This document shows, piece after piece, positions 27,210-39,306 of a stretch of DNA of 64,000 nucleotides. The notes below the pieces were generated by a model. It was not told the origin of the DNA, made no database searches, and worked only from the letters and a program-made list of their open reading frames with translations. This DNA is from Pseudomonas antarctica (GTDB taxonomy: Bacteria > Pseudomonadota > Gammaproteobacteria > Pseudomonadales > Pseudomonadaceae). Within the stretch, counting starts at the first letter, position 1. The number at the start of each line of letters is the position of its first letter. A program made the translations under genes and the position numbers. The stretch lies in contig NZ_CP015600.1 in NCBI RefSeq assembly GCF_001647715.1, forward strand, positions 2,852,001 through 2,916,000, written 5' to 3'.

Positions 27210-28514
27210 ATGGTTGATCAATCCATGCAATCCTCCCCCCGCAACTCCCGCCGCTGGCTGTTTGGCCTGCTCGTGCTGCTGGTTATCGCCGGCCTGTGCT
27301 GGAAATTCTGGCCCGGCAGCACCAAGGATGCCGCCGAGAAAAAGCCGGCCGGGCATGCCGGCAAGTCGGGGATGATGCGCCCGGGCTTCGGGGGTTCCAC
27401 CGGCCCGATTCCGGTGCGCGTGGCGCCGGCGGTGCTGGGGGAGTTTCCGGTGTACTACAAGGCCTTGGGCACGGTGACTGCGCTCAATACCATTAATGTG
27501 CGCAGCCGGGTGGGCGGTGAGTTGGTGAAGATCGCCTTTGAAGAAGGGCAGATGGTCAAGGCCGGTGACTTGCTGGCGGAAATCGACCCGCGCAGTTACC
27601 AGAACGCCTTGCTGCAGGCCCAGGGCACGCTGTTGCAGAACCAGGCCCAGCTGAAAAACGCGCAAGTAGATGTACAGCGTTACCGCGACCTGTATGCCCA
27701 GGACAGCATCGCCAAACAGACCCTGGACACCGCCGAAGCGTTGGTCATGCAGTACCAGGGCACGGTCAAGACCAACCAGGGCGCGGTGGATGACGCCAAG
27801 CTGAACCTCGAATTCACCAAGATTCGCGCACCGATCAGCGGCCGCGTCGGCTTGCGTCAGGTCGACGTAGGCAACCTGGTCGCCGCCAACGACACCACGT
27901 TCCTCGCGGTGATCACCCAGACCCAGCCGATCAACGTGGCCTTCACCTTGCCGGAAAACACCCTGGACACCGTCCTCAGCCGTTATCACGCCGGCAACAA
28001 GCTGCCCGTGGAAGCCTGGGACCGTGGCGATGTGAAAAAGCAGGCTGTCGGCGTGTTGCAGAGCCTGGACAACCAGATCGACGTCACCACCGGCACCCTG
28101 AAATTCAAGGGCCGTTTCGATAACAAGGACCAGGCACTCTTCCCCAACCAGTTCGTTAACGTGCACCTGCTGGCCGATACCCTGCATAACGTCGTGCTGG
28201 CGCCATCCGCGGCGATTCAGTTCGGCAATAATGGCACCTTCGTCTACAAGCTCGATGGCGACAAGAAGGTCAAGGTTCAGCCCCTCGTGATTGGCGACAC
28301 CGATGGCGACAACACGGTGATCAAGGAAGGCCTGGGGGCTGGCGACCGTGTGGTGCTGGAAGGCACCGACCGCTTGAAAGACGGCAGCGAAATCGAAGTG
28401 GTCAACGACAGCAGCGAAGTAGAGACCACGCCGACCGAACACTTGCAAGGCAAACCCGCAGCAAAAGGGGAGACCGGCGATAAGACGGGCAAGGCGCAAA
28501 AGGTCGGTTCATGA
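27210..28514 (+). CDS. muxA: RND efflux periplasmic adaptor (MuxA/MdtA-like)
   Basis: A 434-residue membrane-fusion protein with an N-terminal membrane anchor ([19 protein letters not shown]). A lipoyl domain follows ([34 protein letters not shown]), then an alpha-hairpin and the barrel domains ([18 protein letters not shown]). It links the inner-membrane pump to OpmB. Its stop overlaps the muxB start by 4 nt. Two consecutive RND pump genes plus an outer-membrane gene match the muxABC-opmB operon of P. aeruginosa (mdtABC in E. coli). An internal ATG at 27225 is an alternative start. Confidence 0.9.
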   Translation: MVDQSMQSSPRNSRRWLFGLLVLLVIAGLCWKFWPGSTKDAAEKKPAGHAGKSGMMRPGFGGSTGPIPVRVAPAVLGEFPVYYKALGTVTALNTINVRSRVGGELVKIAFEEGQMVKAGDLLAEIDPRSYQNALLQAQGTLLQNQAQLKNAQVDVQRYRDLYAQDSIAKQTLDTAEALVMQYQGTVKTNQGAVDDAKLNLEFTKIRAPISGRVGLRQVDVGNLVAANDTTFLAVITQTQPINVAFTLPENTLDTVLSRYHAGNKLPVEAWDRGDVKKQAVGVLQSLDNQIDVTTGTLKFKGRFDNKDQALFPNQFVNVHLLADTLHNVVLAPSAAIQFGNNGTFVYKLDGDKKVKVQPLVIGDTDGDNTVIKEGLGAGDRVVLEGTDRLKDGSEIEVVNDSSEVETTPTEHLQGKPAAKGETGDKTGKAQKVGS

Positions 28515-31500
28515 ACCTGTCGCGGCTGTTTATTCTACGCCCGGTTGCCACCACGCTGAGCATGCTGGCGATTGTCCTGGCCGGTATCATCTCGTATCGA
28601 CTACTGCCGGTATCGGCCTTGCCTCAAGTGGATTACCCGACCATCCGGGTGATGACCCTGTACCCCGGCGCCAGCCCGGACGTAATGACCAGCGCGGTCA
28701 CGGCACCGCTGGAGCGTCAGTTCGGGCAAATGCCCGGCCTGACCCAGATGGCGTCCACCAGTTCCGGCGGTGCGTCGGTGCTGACCCTGCGCTTCAACCT
28801 CGACATCAATATGGATGTCGCCGAGCAACAGGTGCAGGCCGCAATCAACGCCGCCACCAACCTGCTGCCCAAGGATTTGCCGGCGCCGCCGGTGTACAAC
28901 AAGGTCAACCCGGCGGATACCCCGGTGCTGACCCTGGCCATTACCTCCAAGACCATGCTGCTGCCCAAGCTCAATGACCTGGTCGACACGCGTATGGCGC
29001 AAAAGATTGCGCAGATCAGCGGCGTCGGCATGGTCAGCATCGCCGGTGGCCAGCGCCAGGCCGTGCGTATCAAAGTCAACCCCGAGGCCTTGGCCGCCAA
29101 TGGCTTGAACCTGTCGGACGTGCGCACCCTGATCGCCGCCTCCAACGTCAACCAGCCCAAGGGCAACTTCGACGGCCCGACCCGGGTGTCGATGCTCGAC
29201 GCCAACGACCAGTTGGTCTCGCCCCAGCAATATGCCGAATTGATCCTGGCCTATAACAATGGCGCACCGTTGCGCCTTAAAGACGTGGCACAAATCGTCG
29301 ACGGCGCGGAAAACGAACGCCTTGCCGCCTGGGCCAACGAAAACCAGGCGGTGCTGCTCAATATCCAGCGTCAGCCGGGTGCCAACGTGATCGAGGTGGT
29401 CGACCGTATCAAGGCGTTGCTGCCGAGCATCACCGACAACCTGCCGGCCGGCCTGGACGTGACGGTACTCACCGACCGCACCCAAACCATTCGCGCGTCG
29501 GTGAAGGACGTACAGCACGAATTGCTGATCGCCATTGCGCTGGTGGTGATGGTGACCTTCCTGTTCCTGCGCCGTGTCAGCGCGACCATTATTCCGTCGA
29601 TTGCCGTTCCGCTGTCGCTGGTGGGCACCTTCGGCGTGATGTACCTGGCGGGGTTCTCCATCAATAACCTGACGCTGATGGCCTTGACCATCGCCACCGG
29701 TTTTGTGGTGGACGATGCCATCGTGATGCTGGAGAACATCTCGCGTTATATCGAGGAGGGCGAGACGCCGCTGGCAGCGGCTCTCAAGGGCGCCAAACAG
29801 ATCGGCTTTACCCTGATTTCCCTGACCTTGTCGTTGATCGCGGTATTGATCCCGCTGCTGTTCATGGCCGATGTGGTCGGGCGGCTGTTTCGCGAGTTCG
29901 CCATCACCCTGGCGGTGGCGATCCTGATTTCCCTGGTGGTTTCGCTGACCCTGACGCCAATGATGTGCGCGCGTCTGCTCAAGCGTGAACCCAAGGAAGA
30001 AGAGCAAGGCCGTTTCTACAAGGCCAGCGGCGCCTGGATCGATTGGTTGATCGAGGCCTACGGCCGCAAGTTGCAGTGGGTGCTCAAGCACCAGCCGCTG
30101 ACCTTGCTGGTGGCCATCGCCACCCTGGGCCTGACCGTGGTGCTGTATCTGGTGGTGCCCAAGGGGTTTTTCCCGGTGCAGGACACCGGGGTGATTCAGG
30201 GTATTTCTGAAGCGCCACAGTCGATTTCGTTTGCCGCCATGAGCCAGCGCCAACAGCAGCTGGCGAAGGTCATCCTGGCCGATCCGGCCGTTGAAAGCCT
30301 GTCCTCCTACATCGGTGTGGATGGCGATAATGCCACCCTCAACAGCGGGCGCCTGTTGATCAACCTCAAGGCCCACGGCCAGCGCGACTTGAGCGCAGCC
30401 CAGGTGATTACGCGCTTGCAGCCTGAAATCGACAAGCTGGTGGGTATCCGCCTGTTCATGCAGCCGGTGCAGGACCTGACCATCGAAGACCGCGTGAGCC
30501 GCACCCAGTACCAGTTCAGCATGTCGTCGCCCGACGCCGAGCTGTTGGCGTTGTGGAGCGACAAGCTGGTGCACGCCCTCAGCCAGTTGCCGGAACTGAC
30601 CGACGTCGCCAGCGACCTGCAGGACAAAGGCTTACAGGTGTACCTGGTGATCGACCGCGATGCGGCTTCGCGCCTCGGGGTGAGTGTATCGACCATCACC
30701 GACGCGCTGTACGACGCCTTCGGCCAGCGACAGATTTCCACTATCTACACCCAGGCCAGCCAATACCGCGTGGTGCTGCAGGCTCAATCCGGTGAAACCC
30801 TCGGGCCCGCCGCGTTGAACCAGATCCATGTGAAGACCACCGACGGCGGCCAGGTGCGCTTGTCGAGCCTGGCCCACGTTGAGCAGCGCCAGGCGCAGTT
30901 GGCCATCGCGCATATCGGCCAGTTCCCGGCGGTGATGATGTCCTTCAACCTGGCCCCCGGCGTCGCGCTGGGCAAAGGTGTGGAACTGATCAACCAGACC
31001 CAGAAAGACATCGGCATGCCGGTGGGCGTGCAGACCCAGTTCCAGGGTGCGGCCCAAGCATTCGAGGCCTCGCTGTCGAGCACCTTGCTGCTGATCCTGG
31101 CGGCGGTGGTCACCATGTATATCGTGCTGGGTGTGCTGTACGAGAGCTACATCCATCCGATCACCATCCTGTCGACCTTGCCGTCGGCGGCGGTGGGGGC
31201 CTTGCTGGCGTTGCTGCTCAGCGGCAATGACCTGGGCATGATCGCGATCATCGGCATCATTCTGCTGATTGGTATCGTGAAAAAGAACGCGATCATGATG
31301 ATCGACTTCGCCCTCGACGCCGAACGTAACCAGGGCCTGGACCCGCAGACGGCGATCTATCAAGCGGCGCTGCTGCGTTTCCGGCCGATCCTGATGACCA
31401 CGCTGGCAGCGTTGTTTGGTGCAGTGCCCTTGATGCTGGCCACCGGTTCGGGCGCTGAACTGCGCCAGCCGCTGGGCCTGGTAATGGTGGGCGGCTTGTT

Positions 31501-31612
31501 GGTGAGCCAGGTCTTGACCTTGTTTACCACGCCGGTGATCTACCTGTACTTCGACCGTCTTGGCCGTCGCTGGCGCAAAGAGCCGCAAAGCCTGGAGCCG
31601 GTTGAGTCATGA
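28511..31612 (+). CDS. muxB: RND efflux pump subunit (MuxB/MdtB-like)
   Basis: A 1033-residue HAE1-type RND transporter with 12 membrane segments and two periplasmic loops. It starts [20 protein letters not shown]. The proton-relay Asp lies in [15 protein letters not shown] on TM4, and [18 protein letters not shown] is the conserved loop. In the MdtBC/MuxBC type the B and C subunits form a heterotrimer. Overlaps muxA and muxC by 4 nt each. Confidence 0.92.
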   Translation: MNLSRLFILRPVATTLSMLAIVLAGIISYRLLPVSALPQVDYPTIRVMTLYPGASPDVMTSAVTAPLERQFGQMPGLTQMASTSSGGASVLTLRFNLDINMDVAEQQVQAAINAATNLLPKDLPAPPVYNKVNPADTPVLTLAITSKTMLLPKLNDLVDTRMAQKIAQISGVGMVSIAGGQRQAVRIKVNPEALAANGLNLSDVRTLIAASNVNQPKGNFDGPTRVSMLDANDQLVSPQQYAELILAYNNGAPLRLKDVAQIVDGAENERLAAWANENQAVLLNIQRQPGANVIEVVDRIKALLPSITDNLPAGLDVTVLTDRTQTIRASVKDVQHELLIAIALVVMVTFLFLRRVSATIIPSIAVPLSLVGTFGVMYLAGFSINNLTLMALTIATGFVVDDAIVMLENISRYIEEGETPLAAALKGAKQIGFTLISLTLSLIAVLIPLLFMADVVGRLFREFAITLAVAILISLVVSLTLTPMMCARLLKREPKEEEQGRFYKASGAWIDWLIEAYGRKLQWVLKHQPLTLLVAIATLGLTVVLYLVVPKGFFPVQDTGVIQGISEAPQSISFAAMSQRQQQLAKVILADPAVESLSSYIGVDGDNATLNSGRLLINLKAHGQRDLSAAQVITRLQPEIDKLVGIRLFMQPVQDLTIEDRVSRTQYQFSMSSPDAELLALWSDKLVHALSQLPELTDVASDLQDKGLQVYLVIDRDAASRLGVSVSTITDALYDAFGQRQISTIYTQASQYRVVLQAQSGETLGPAALNQIHVKTTDGGQVRLSSLAHVEQRQAQLAIAHIGQFPAVMMSFNLAPGVALGKGVELINQTQKDIGMPVGVQTQFQGAAQAFEASLSSTLLLILAAVVTMYIVLGVLYESYIHPITILSTLPSAAVGALLALLLSGNDLGMIAIIGIILLIGIVKKNAIMMIDFALDAERNQGLDPQTAIYQAALLRFRPILMTTLAALFGAVPLMLATGSGAELRQPLGLVMVGGLLVSQVLTLFTTPVIYLYFDRLGRRWRKEPQSLEPVES

Positions 31613-34600
31613 ACCTCTCCGGACCGTTTATTCGCCGGCCGGTAGCCACCATGCTGCTGAGCCTGGCGATCCTGTTGCTCGGCGGCGTCAGCTTCAACTT
31701 GCTGCCGGTGTCGCCGCTGCCGCAGATCGACTTCCCGGTGATCGTGGTGTCGGCCAGCTTGCCCGGCGCCAGCCCCGAGGTGATGGCCTCCACCGTGGCC
31801 ACGCCGCTGGAGCGCTCATTCGGCGCGATTGCCGGCATTACCACCATGAGCAGTTCGTCGAGCCAGGGTTCCACCCGGGTGATCCTCGCGTTTGATTCCG
31901 ACCGTGATATCAACGGCGCCGCACGGGAAGTGCAGGCGGCGATCAACGCGTCGCGCAACCTGTTGCCCAGCGGCATGCGCAGCATGCCGACCTACAAGAA
32001 GATCAACCCGTCCCAGGCACCGATCATGGTGCTCTCGCTGACCTCCGACGTGCTGAAAAAGGGCGAGTTGTACGACCTGGCTTCGACCATCCTCTCGCAA
32101 AGCCTGTCCCAGGTGCCGGGTGTGGGTGAAGTGCAGATTGGCGGCAGTTCCTTGCCGGCGGTGCGCATCGAACTTGAACCCAAGGCCCTCGACCAGTACG
32201 GCGTGGCCCTGGACGATGTGCGCAACACCATCGCCAATGCCAACCAGCGTCGGCCCAAGGGCTCCCTGGAAGACAGCGAGCGCAACTGGCAGATCCAGGC
32301 CAACGACCAATTGGAAAAGGCCAAGGACTACGAGCCGCTGCTGATTCGCTACCAGAACGGTGCGGCCCTGCGCCTGGGCGACGTGGCCAAGATCAGTGAC
32401 GGTGTGGAAGACCGCTACAACAGTGGCTTTTTCAACAATGATTCGGCGGTGCTGCTGGTGATCAACCGCCAATCCGGCGCCAACATCATCGAGACGGTCC
32501 GGCAAATCAAGGCACAGTTGCCGGCCTTGCAGGCGGTGCTGCCGTCCAGCGTCAAACTCAACCTGGCCATGGACCGCTCGCCGGTCATCACCGCGACCTT
32601 GCATGAAGCCGAGATGACCTTGCTGATTGCCGTGGCCCTGGTGGTGCTGGTGGTGTACCTGTTCCTGGGTAACTTCCGCGCCTCGTTGATTCCGACCCTG
32701 GCGGTGCCGGTATCGCTGGTGGGCACCTTTGCGGTGATGTACCTGTTCGGCTTCTCGTTGAACAACTTCTCGCTGATGGCGCTGATTCTGGCCACCGGCC
32801 TGGTGGTGGACGATGCCATCGTGGTGCTGGAGAACATTTCCCGGCATATCGATGACGGTGTGCCGCCGATGAAGGCGGCCTACCTGGGCGCCGAGGAAGT
32901 CGGCTTTACCTTGCTGTCGATGAACGTCTCGCTGGTGGCGGTGTTCCTGTCCATCCTGTTTATGGGCGGCATTGTCACCAACCTGTTCCGTGAGTTTTCC
33001 ATCACCTTGTCGGCAGCGATCATTGTCTCGTTGATCGTTTCGCTGACCTTGACCCCGATGCTCTGTGCCCGTTGGCTCAAGCCCCATATCAAAGGCCACA
33101 TGACCGGCTTGCAGCGCTGGAGCCAGCAGGTCAACGACCGTATGGTGGCCGCCTATGCCACCAGCCTGGACTGGGTGCTGCGCCACCGGCGCCTGACCCT
33201 GCTCAGCCTGTTTGTCACCGTGGGCGTTAACGTCGCGTTGTACGTGGTGGTGCCGAAAACCTTTATGCCTCAGCAGGACACCGGCCAGTTGATCGGCTTT
33301 GTGCGCGGCGATGATGGGCTGTCATTCAATGTGATGCAGCCGAAGATGGAGACCTTCCGCAAGGCGGTCCTCAAGGATCCGGCAGTGCTCAGCGTGGCCG
33401 GCTTTATCGGCGGCAACAACGGCACCAACAACGCGGTGATGCTGGTGCGCCTCAAGCCTATCGCCGAACGCAAGATCTCGGCCCAGGCGGTGATCGAGCG
33501 TTTGCGCAAGGACGTGCCGCTGGTGCCGGGCGGGCGCCTGTTCCTCATGGCCGACCAGGACCTGCAATTTGGCGGCAGTCGCGATCAGACCAGTGCGCAA
33601 TACTCCTACATCCTGCAAAGCGGTGACCTGGCCGCGCTGCGCCTGTGGTACCCGAAAGTGGTCGCCGCCTTGCGCGAGTTGCCGGAGCTGACCGCCATCG
33701 ACGCCCGCGAAGGGCGGGGTGCGGCGCAGGTGACGCTGGTGGTCGACCGCGACCAGGCCAAGCGCCTGGGTATCGACATGAACATGGTCACGGCAGTGCT
33801 GAACAACGCCTACAGCCAGCGGCAGATCTCGACCATCTACGACAGCCTCAACCAGTACCAGGTGGTGATGGAGGTCAACCCGAAATACGCCCAGGACCCG
33901 ATTACCCTGAACCAGATGCAGGTGATTACGTCCACCGGCGCGCGGGTCCCGTTGTCGACCATTGCCCATTACGAAAACAGCCTGGCAGACGACCGCGTCA
34001 GCCATGAAGGCCAGTTCGCCTCGGAAAACATTGCCTTCGACATGTCTCCCGGGGTGACCGTGGAGCAGGGCACCGCCGCCATTGAGCGCGCCATTGCCAA
34101 GGTGGGCTTGCCCGAAGATGTGATCGCCAAGATGGCCGGTACCGCCGATGCGTTTGCGGCGACCCAGAAAGGCCAGCCGTTCATGATCCTTGGGGCGTTG
34201 GTGGCGGTTTACCTGGTGCTGGGCATTTTGTATGAAAGCTACATTCACCCGCTGACCATCCTCTCGACCTTGCCTTCGGCCGGTGTAGGGGCATTGCTGT
34301 CGATCTACCTGCTGGGGGGGGAATTCAGCCTGATTTCGCTGCTGGGGCTGTTCCTGCTGATCGGGGTGGTGAAGAAAAACGCGATCCTGATGATCGACCT
34401 GGCCTTGCAACTGGAGCGTCATGAGGGCATGAGCCCGCTGGAGTCGATTCGCAGCGCCTGCCTGTTGCGCTTGCGACCGATCCTGATGACCACGCTTGCC
34501 GCCATCCTCGGCGCCTTGCCTTTGCTGCTCGGCGCCGGTGATGGCGCGGAAATGCGCAAGCCGCTGGGCCTGACCATCATTGGCGGCCTGGTGTTCAGCC

Positions 34601-34716
34601 AGATCCTGACCCTTTACACCACTCCGGTGGTTTACCTCTATCTTGACCGCGCGCGCCACCGCTTCAATGCCTGGCGCGGTGTGCGTACTGATGCTGCCTT
34701 GGACACTGCGCTATGA
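31609..34716 (+). CDS. muxC: RND efflux pump subunit (MuxC/MdtC-like)
   Basis: A 1035-residue RND transporter paralogous to MuxB. It begins [20 protein letters not shown] and has the TM4 aspartates in [20 protein letters not shown] and the [18 protein letters not shown] loop. Its order after muxB and its similarity to the MdtC side of the family support the name. Start and stop overlap the neighbours by 4 nt. Confidence 0.92.
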   Translation: MNLSGPFIRRPVATMLLSLAILLLGGVSFNLLPVSPLPQIDFPVIVVSASLPGASPEVMASTVATPLERSFGAIAGITTMSSSSSQGSTRVILAFDSDRDINGAAREVQAAINASRNLLPSGMRSMPTYKKINPSQAPIMVLSLTSDVLKKGELYDLASTILSQSLSQVPGVGEVQIGGSSLPAVRIELEPKALDQYGVALDDVRNTIANANQRRPKGSLEDSERNWQIQANDQLEKAKDYEPLLIRYQNGAALRLGDVAKISDGVEDRYNSGFFNNDSAVLLVINRQSGANIIETVRQIKAQLPALQAVLPSSVKLNLAMDRSPVITATLHEAEMTLLIAVALVVLVVYLFLGNFRASLIPTLAVPVSLVGTFAVMYLFGFSLNNFSLMALILATGLVVDDAIVVLENISRHIDDGVPPMKAAYLGAEEVGFTLLSMNVSLVAVFLSILFMGGIVTNLFREFSITLSAAIIVSLIVSLTLTPMLCARWLKPHIKGHMTGLQRWSQQVNDRMVAAYATSLDWVLRHRRLTLLSLFVTVGVNVALYVVVPKTFMPQQDTGQLIGFVRGDDGLSFNVMQPKMETFRKAVLKDPAVLSVAGFIGGNNGTNNAVMLVRLKPIAERKISAQAVIERLRKDVPLVPGGRLFLMADQDLQFGGSRDQTSAQYSYILQSGDLAALRLWYPKVVAALRELPELTAIDAREGRGAAQVTLVVDRDQAKRLGIDMNMVTAVLNNAYSQRQISTIYDSLNQYQVVMEVNPKYAQDPITLNQMQVITSTGARVPLSTIAHYENSLADDRVSHEGQFASENIAFDMSPGVTVEQGTAAIERAIAKVGLPEDVIAKMAGTADAFAATQKGQPFMILGALVAVYLVLGILYESYIHPLTILSTLPSAGVGALLSIYLLGGEFSLISLLGLFLLIGVVKKNAILMIDLALQLERHEGMSPLESIRSACLLRLRPILMTTLAAILGALPLLLGAGDGAEMRKPLGLTIIGGLVFSQILTLYTTPVVYLYLDRARHRFNAWRGVRTDAALDTAL

Positions 34717-36188
34717 CCGATTCAACGTTTGCCAAATTGGCCATGAGTATGCCCCGTGGTTCCCGCGTCGCCAGCCTGGTGCTGTGCGGCGCGCTGCTCA
34801 GCGCGTGCGCCATCGGCCCGGATTACAAGCGCCCGGCGGTCATCGAACCGGTGCAATTCAAGGAAGCCCAGGGCTGGCGTCAGGCCATGCCCAGCGACTC
34901 CCTCGCTCGCGGTGCCTGGTGGGAGTTGTATGGCGACCGCCAGCTCAATGATCTGGTGACACGCCTCAACAATGCCAACCAGACCGTCGCCCAGGCCGAA
35001 GCGCGCTTCCGTCAGGCGCAGGCCCAGGTGCGCAGCGCTCGGGGGGCGTTTTTCCCGACGGTGGACCTGAGCGTCGGCAAGACCCGCGCCAGCCAGGGTA
35101 CCGGCAGCAGTAATGCCAGCCTGAGCAGCTCCAGCAGCGGTATCCGCGACACCCTCAACACGCAATTGGGCGTGAGTTGGGAGGCGGATGTCTGGGGCAA
35201 GTTGCGCCGCGGCCTGGAAGCCAATGAAGCCACGGCCGAGGCCAGCTCGGCGGACCTGGCGGCGATGCGCCTGAGCCAGCAGTCCGAGCTGGTGCAAGAC
35301 TACTTGCAACTGCGCGTCATGGACGAACAGACCCGCCTGTTGCAAGCCACGCTGGACACCTACCAGCGCTCGCTGCAAATGACCGAAAACCAGTACCGTG
35401 CCGGTGTGTCCGGCAAGGATGCGATCGCTCAGGCGCAAACCCAGCTCAAGACCACCCAGGCCAGCTTGATCGACCTGATCTGGCAGCGCGCCCAGTTGGA
35501 AAACGCCATCGCCGTATTGATCGGCGAGGCGCCGGCCAACTTCAACCTGGCGGTCAGCAAAGACATTCCCACACTGCCGCAAATTCCAGTCAGCCTGCCG
35601 TCGCAATTGCTGGAACGTCGCCCGGATATCGCCTCGGCCGAACGCTCCGTAATCGCCGCCAACGCCAATATTGGCGTGGCCAAGGCTGCTTATTATCCAG
35701 ACCTGACCTTGAGTCTGGCGGGCGGTTATTCCAGCAGCACCTACGCCAACTGGATCAGCCTGCCGAACCGTTTCTGGTCGGTTGGGCCTAAGTTGGCGAT
35801 GACCCTGTTTGACGGGGGGCAGCGCTCGGCGGAAGTCGACCGAACGGTGGCCTCGTATGATGAGACTGTGGCGAAGTACCGCCAGACGGTGCTGGATGGT
35901 TTCCGCGAAGTGGAAAACTACATGGTGCAGTTGAAAGTGCTGGAGGACGAGGCCGTCGTCAGTAATGAAGCCTTGGACGCGGCGCGGGAATCGTTGCGGT
36001 TGACGCAAAACCAGTACAAAGCCGGGTTGATTGCCTATCTGGATGTGGTGACCGTGCAGGCGACGGCGTTGAGTAACGAGCGCACGGTGCTGACACTGTT
36101 GCAAACGCGGTTGGTGGCGAGCGTGCAGTTGATTGCTGCGTTGGGCGGCGGGTGGGATGGGGTGACCTCGGTAGCCGATAAGGAGTGA
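34713..36188 (+). CDS. opmB: outer-membrane efflux channel lipoprotein (OpmB-like)
   Basis: A 491-residue TolC/OprM-family factor with a lipoprotein signal ending LSACAIGPDY (lipidated Cys). Two OEP repeats of long helices follow; typical motifs are WWELYGDRQLNDLV near the start and LLERRPDIASAERSVIAANA in the second half. It completes the tripartite MuxABC-OpmB pump. A hairpin with 13-bp arms (36194-36227) follows the stop but lacks a T run. Confidence 0.9.
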   Translation: MTDSTFAKLAMSMPRGSRVASLVLCGALLSACAIGPDYKRPAVIEPVQFKEAQGWRQAMPSDSLARGAWWELYGDRQLNDLVTRLNNANQTVAQAEARFRQAQAQVRSARGAFFPTVDLSVGKTRASQGTGSSNASLSSSSSGIRDTLNTQLGVSWEADVWGKLRRGLEANEATAEASSADLAAMRLSQQSELVQDYLQLRVMDEQTRLLQATLDTYQRSLQMTENQYRAGVSGKDAIAQAQTQLKTTQASLIDLIWQRAQLENAIAVLIGEAPANFNLAVSKDIPTLPQIPVSLPSQLLERRPDIASAERSVIAANANIGVAKAAYYPDLTLSLAGGYSSSTYANWISLPNRFWSVGPKLAMTLFDGGQRSAEVDRTVASYDETVAKYRQTVLDGFREVENYMVQLKVLEDEAVVSNEALDAARESLRLTQNQYKAGLIAYLDVVTVQATALSNERTVLTLLQTRLVASVQLIAALGGGWDGVTSVADKE

Positions 36189-36193
36189 CCGGG

Positions 36194-36227
36194 GTGCCTG
36201 TGCGTTCTTGCGGTAACGCATAGGCAC
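36194..36227 (+). terminator. hairpin after the mux operon, no T tract
   Basis: GTGCCTGTGCGTT and AACGCATAGGCAC form a near-perfect 13-bp stem with one mismatch. Without a T run it may be a Rho-independent terminator remnant or an mRNA-end stabiliser. Confidence 0.4.
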
Positions 36228-36396
36228 ACGACTCCAGCGCCATTAAGCCCGGCACTTTAAAGCCAGTGGATTGGCGTCAAAACGTCGATGCTGGCATTCT
36301 GATAATTAATCAACGCGCCAAGATTTTTTCTCGCTACAATCGCCCGCTTTGCCACCTGGCACGGGCGTCCCACGCCCGTCAGTCTTGAGAAACCCC

Positions 36397-38493
36397 ATGC
36401 TGATCGGTAGTTATTCCCCCTCCTTGGTCGTGATCTCCCTGTTCGTCGCGATCCTGGCGTCCTACACGGCGCTGGACCTGGCCGGCCGCCTTGCGACCGC
36501 CCAAGGCCGCGCCGCATACGTGTGGATGGCGGGTGGCGCATTGGCGATGGGCACAGGCGTCTGGTCCATGCACTTTATCGGCATGTTGGCCTTGCGCCTG
36601 CCGTTTGCCCTCGGGTTTGACCTGGGCATTACCGCGCTATCGCTGCTGATCGCCGTGTTATCCAGCGGCTTCGCATTATGGCTGGTCAGCCAACCCCGTT
36701 TGCCTGCGTGGCAACTGGCGTTTGGCGCGTTGATCATGGGGGCGGGCATCAGCAGCATGCACTACACCGGCATGGCGGCGATGCGCATGACTCCCGGGAT
36801 CGACTACGACCCTACCTTGTTTGGCGCTTCGTTGTTGATTGCGGTGGTGGCTTCGGGGGCTGCCCTGTGGATCGCCTTCAACCTGCGGCGCAACACCCCT
36901 TATGTTCGCCTGGCACGCGGGGGCGCGGCAGTGGTCATGGGCATTGCAATCGTCGGCATGCACTACACCGGCATGGCCGCTGCGCGCTTTGCCGACGACA
37001 GTTTTTGTGGTGCCGTGCTGACCGGGTTGAGCGGCAAGGGCCTGGATAACCTGGTGCTGGTCACCTCATTGGCGGTGTTGATCATCGCATTGCTGACCTC
37101 GCTGCTGGATGCACGCCTCGAAGCGCGCACCGCCGTCCTGGCGGACTCCCTGACCCTGGCCAACCAGGAACTGACCCACCTGGCCCTGCATGACATGCTT
37201 ACCGGCCTGCCCAATCGCACCTTGCTCGCCGACCGTATTCAACAAGCCATCCAGACAGTGACGGAGCAGGGCGGTTGCTTTGCCCTGATGTTTATCGACC
37301 TGGATGGCTTCAAACCCGTCAACGATGCCTTCGGCCACCACATGGGCGACCAGTTGCTGCGGGAGGTGGGCCTGCGTCTGCGCGAGGACCTGCGCAGTCA
37401 GGACACCCTGGCCCGTATCGGCGGCGATGAGTTTGTGCTGCTGGTGCAATTGATGCAGCCGGATGATGCGATGGGCCTGGCCGAACGCCAGGTCGGACTG
37501 ATCAATCGTGCGTTCAAGGTCGCCGAACATGAGCTGAATATTTCCGCGAGCATCGGCATTGCCCTGTTCCCTGGCAACGGCAACACCCCTCAAGAACTGT
37601 TGATGAACGCCGACGCCGCGATGTACCACGCCAAGGGCATGGGCAAGAATGGCTACAGCTTCTTTGATGTGTCGATGAACACGAACGCGCGCAAGCAACT
37701 GCAGTTGTTGCAGGACCTGCGCAGCGCCGTTGAGCACGAGCAGTTTCGGCTGTATTACCAGCCCAAGTTCGATGCGGTCAGCGGTATTGCGATTGGCGCC
37801 GAAGCCTTGCTGCGCTGGGAGCATCCGCAGCAGGGGTTGATGCTGCCGGCGACCTTTATCGAACTGGCGGAAAAGACCGGCTTGATTATTCCCATCGGTG
37901 AGTGGGTGCTGAACGAAGCCTGTCGCCAGATGCGCCTGTGGTACGTCCAGGGTTACGAAGACTGGCGCATTGCGGTGAACCTGTCGGCGTTACAGTTCTG
38001 CCATGCCGGGTTGGTAAAAAGTGTCGCCGCGGCCCTGGACCGTCACCAGTTGCCGGCCAACAGCCTGACCCTGGAAATCACCGAAACCACCGCCATGAGC
38101 GATGCCGATGCAAGCATGACGGTGTTGCAGCAGCTGTCGGACATGGGCGTTGACCTGTCCATTGATGACTTCGGCACCGGTTATTCGAGCCTGATGTACC
38201 TCAAGCGCCTGCCCGCCAACGAGCTGAAGATCGACCGCGGTTTTGTGCGCGACCTGGAACACGACAGTGATGATGCCGCTATCGTTTCGGCCATCGTTGC
38301 CCTCGGCCAGGCGCTGGGGCTGCGAATCGTCGCCGAAGGTGTGGAGACCGATATGCAGCAGAGTTTCCTGACTCGACTGGGTTGTAACTCGCTGCAAGGC
38401 TATTTGTTGGGCCACCCGTTGCCGGCTGACAGTTTCATGGCCGACATCCAGCGCGCCGAAGAGGCGTTAACGCCTGACAAACGCGGTGGGTGA
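36397..38493 (+). CDS. MHYT-GGDEF-EAL cyclic-di-GMP enzyme (MucR-like)
   Basis: A 698-residue inner-membrane protein. The N-terminal MHYT sensor has seven membrane segments and three motif copies (MHFIGM at 58, MHYTGM at 121, MHYTGM at 188), which may bind metal or a diatomic gas. The GGDEF site is intact at 342-346, so diguanylate cyclase activity is likely. The EAL domain (EAL at 469-471) keeps NLS, EITE, DDFGTGYSS, LKIDR and EGVET, so phosphodiesterase activity is likely too. Intact GGDEF favours MucR over NbdA among the P. aeruginosa MHYT proteins. ATG 36397 is chosen; an inverted repeat ACGGGCGT-CCC-ACGCCCGT lies 18 nt upstream. Confidence 0.9.
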   Translation: MLIGSYSPSLVVISLFVAILASYTALDLAGRLATAQGRAAYVWMAGGALAMGTGVWSMHFIGMLALRLPFALGFDLGITALSLLIAVLSSGFALWLVSQPRLPAWQLAFGALIMGAGISSMHYTGMAAMRMTPGIDYDPTLFGASLLIAVVASGAALWIAFNLRRNTPYVRLARGGAAVVMGIAIVGMHYTGMAAARFADDSFCGAVLTGLSGKGLDNLVLVTSLAVLIIALLTSLLDARLEARTAVLADSLTLANQELTHLALHDMLTGLPNRTLLADRIQQAIQTVTEQGGCFALMFIDLDGFKPVNDAFGHHMGDQLLREVGLRLREDLRSQDTLARIGGDEFVLLVQLMQPDDAMGLAERQVGLINRAFKVAEHELNISASIGIALFPGNGNTPQELLMNADAAMYHAKGMGKNGYSFFDVSMNTNARKQLQLLQDLRSAVEHEQFRLYYQPKFDAVSGIAIGAEALLRWEHPQQGLMLPATFIELAEKTGLIIPIGEWVLNEACRQMRLWYVQGYEDWRIAVNLSALQFCHAGLVKSVAAALDRHQLPANSLTLEITETTAMSDADASMTVLQQLSDMGVDLSIDDFGTGYSSLMYLKRLPANELKIDRGFVRDLEHDSDDAAIVSAIVALGQALGLRIVAEGVETDMQQSFLTRLGCNSLQGYLLGHPLPADSFMADIQRAEEALTPDKRGG

Positions 38494-38547
38494 CGGGTAT
38501 TCTTGGATCCAACCCTATACATCAGGTTGACTCAGGAGACCGCACGC

Positions 38548-39294
38548 ATGGACAAAGTCGTCATCATCACCGGGGGCAGTCGTGGCATCGGCGCCCAGAC
38601 CGCGTTGCTGGCCGCTCGCCAGGGCTATCGCATTTGCCTCAACTACCAGTCCGATGAAGCGGCTGCCCAGCGTGTGCTGGAGCAGGTCCGTGCCCTGGGT
38701 GCGCAGGCGATTGCTGTGCGTGCCGATGTGAGCATCGAAGATGAAGTGATCGCGTTGTTCGCCCGTGTGGATGCCGAACTGGGCCGTGTCACCGCGCTGG
38801 TCAACAACGCCGGCACTGTCGGGCATAAGTCGCGGGTGGATGAGATGTCTGAATTTCGCATCCTGAAAATCATGAAGACCAACGTGCTGGGGCCGATCCT
38901 GTGTGCCAAGCACGCGGTGCTGCGCATGTCGCCCAGGCATGGCGGGCAGGGCGGCAGTATCGTCAATGTGTCGTCGGTGGCGGCGCGCCTGGGTTCGCCG
39001 GGTGAATATGTCGACTATGCCGCTTCCAAGGGCGCATTGGATAGCTTCACCATTGGCCTGTCCAAAGAGGTGGCGGGTGAGGGGATTCGCGTCAACGCCG
39101 TGCGCCCTGGCTATATCTTTACCGACTTCCACGCCTTGAGCGGTGACCCGGATCGGGTCAGCAAGCTCGAGTCCGGCATCCCCATGGCCCGGGGTGGGCG
39201 CCCGGATGAGGTGGCGGAAGCGATTATCTGGTTGTTGTCGGATAAGGCTTCCTACACGACCGGAACATTCCTGGATTTGGCCGGTGGGCGTTAA
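38548..39294 (+). CDS. short-chain dehydrogenase/reductase (YgfF-like)
   Basis: A 248-residue classical SDR. The NADP-binding motif is ITGGSRGIGAQTA, the structural NNAG reads LVNNAGTVG, and the catalytic residues are Ser in NVSSVAA and YxxxK in YVDYAASKGAL. The end SYTTGTFLDLAGGR is typical. It resembles E. coli YgfF, annotated as a glucose-1-dehydrogenase-like oxidoreductase; the substrate is unknown. CAGGAGA precedes ATG 38548; the in-frame start at 38503 has no such site. Confidence 0.88.
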   Translation: MDKVVIITGGSRGIGAQTALLAARQGYRICLNYQSDEAAAQRVLEQVRALGAQAIAVRADVSIEDEVIALFARVDAELGRVTALVNNAGTVGHKSRVDEMSEFRILKIMKTNVLGPILCAKHAVLRMSPRHGGQGGSIVNVSSVAARLGSPGEYVDYAASKGALDSFTIGLSKEVAGEGIRVNAVRPGYIFTDFHALSGDPDRVSKLESGIPMARGGRPDEVAEAIIWLLSDKASYTTGTFLDLAGGR

Positions 39295-39306
39295 CGTCCC
39301 GGCTCG

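Noticed and set aside
28601..30574. 657-codon open frame on the minus strand opposite muxB, and similar long antisense frames elsewhere (for example 31816-33186, 34722-36227, 41702-42811)
   Set aside because: They mirror strongly coding genes in a high-GC genome, have low-complexity His/Gln/Arg-rich translations and show no family motifs.
36361..36379. Perfect hairpin ACGGGCGT-CCC-ACGCCCGT before the MHYT gene as a terminator or riboswitch
   Set aside because: No T run and too short for a known riboswitch class; noted only as a possible leader structure.
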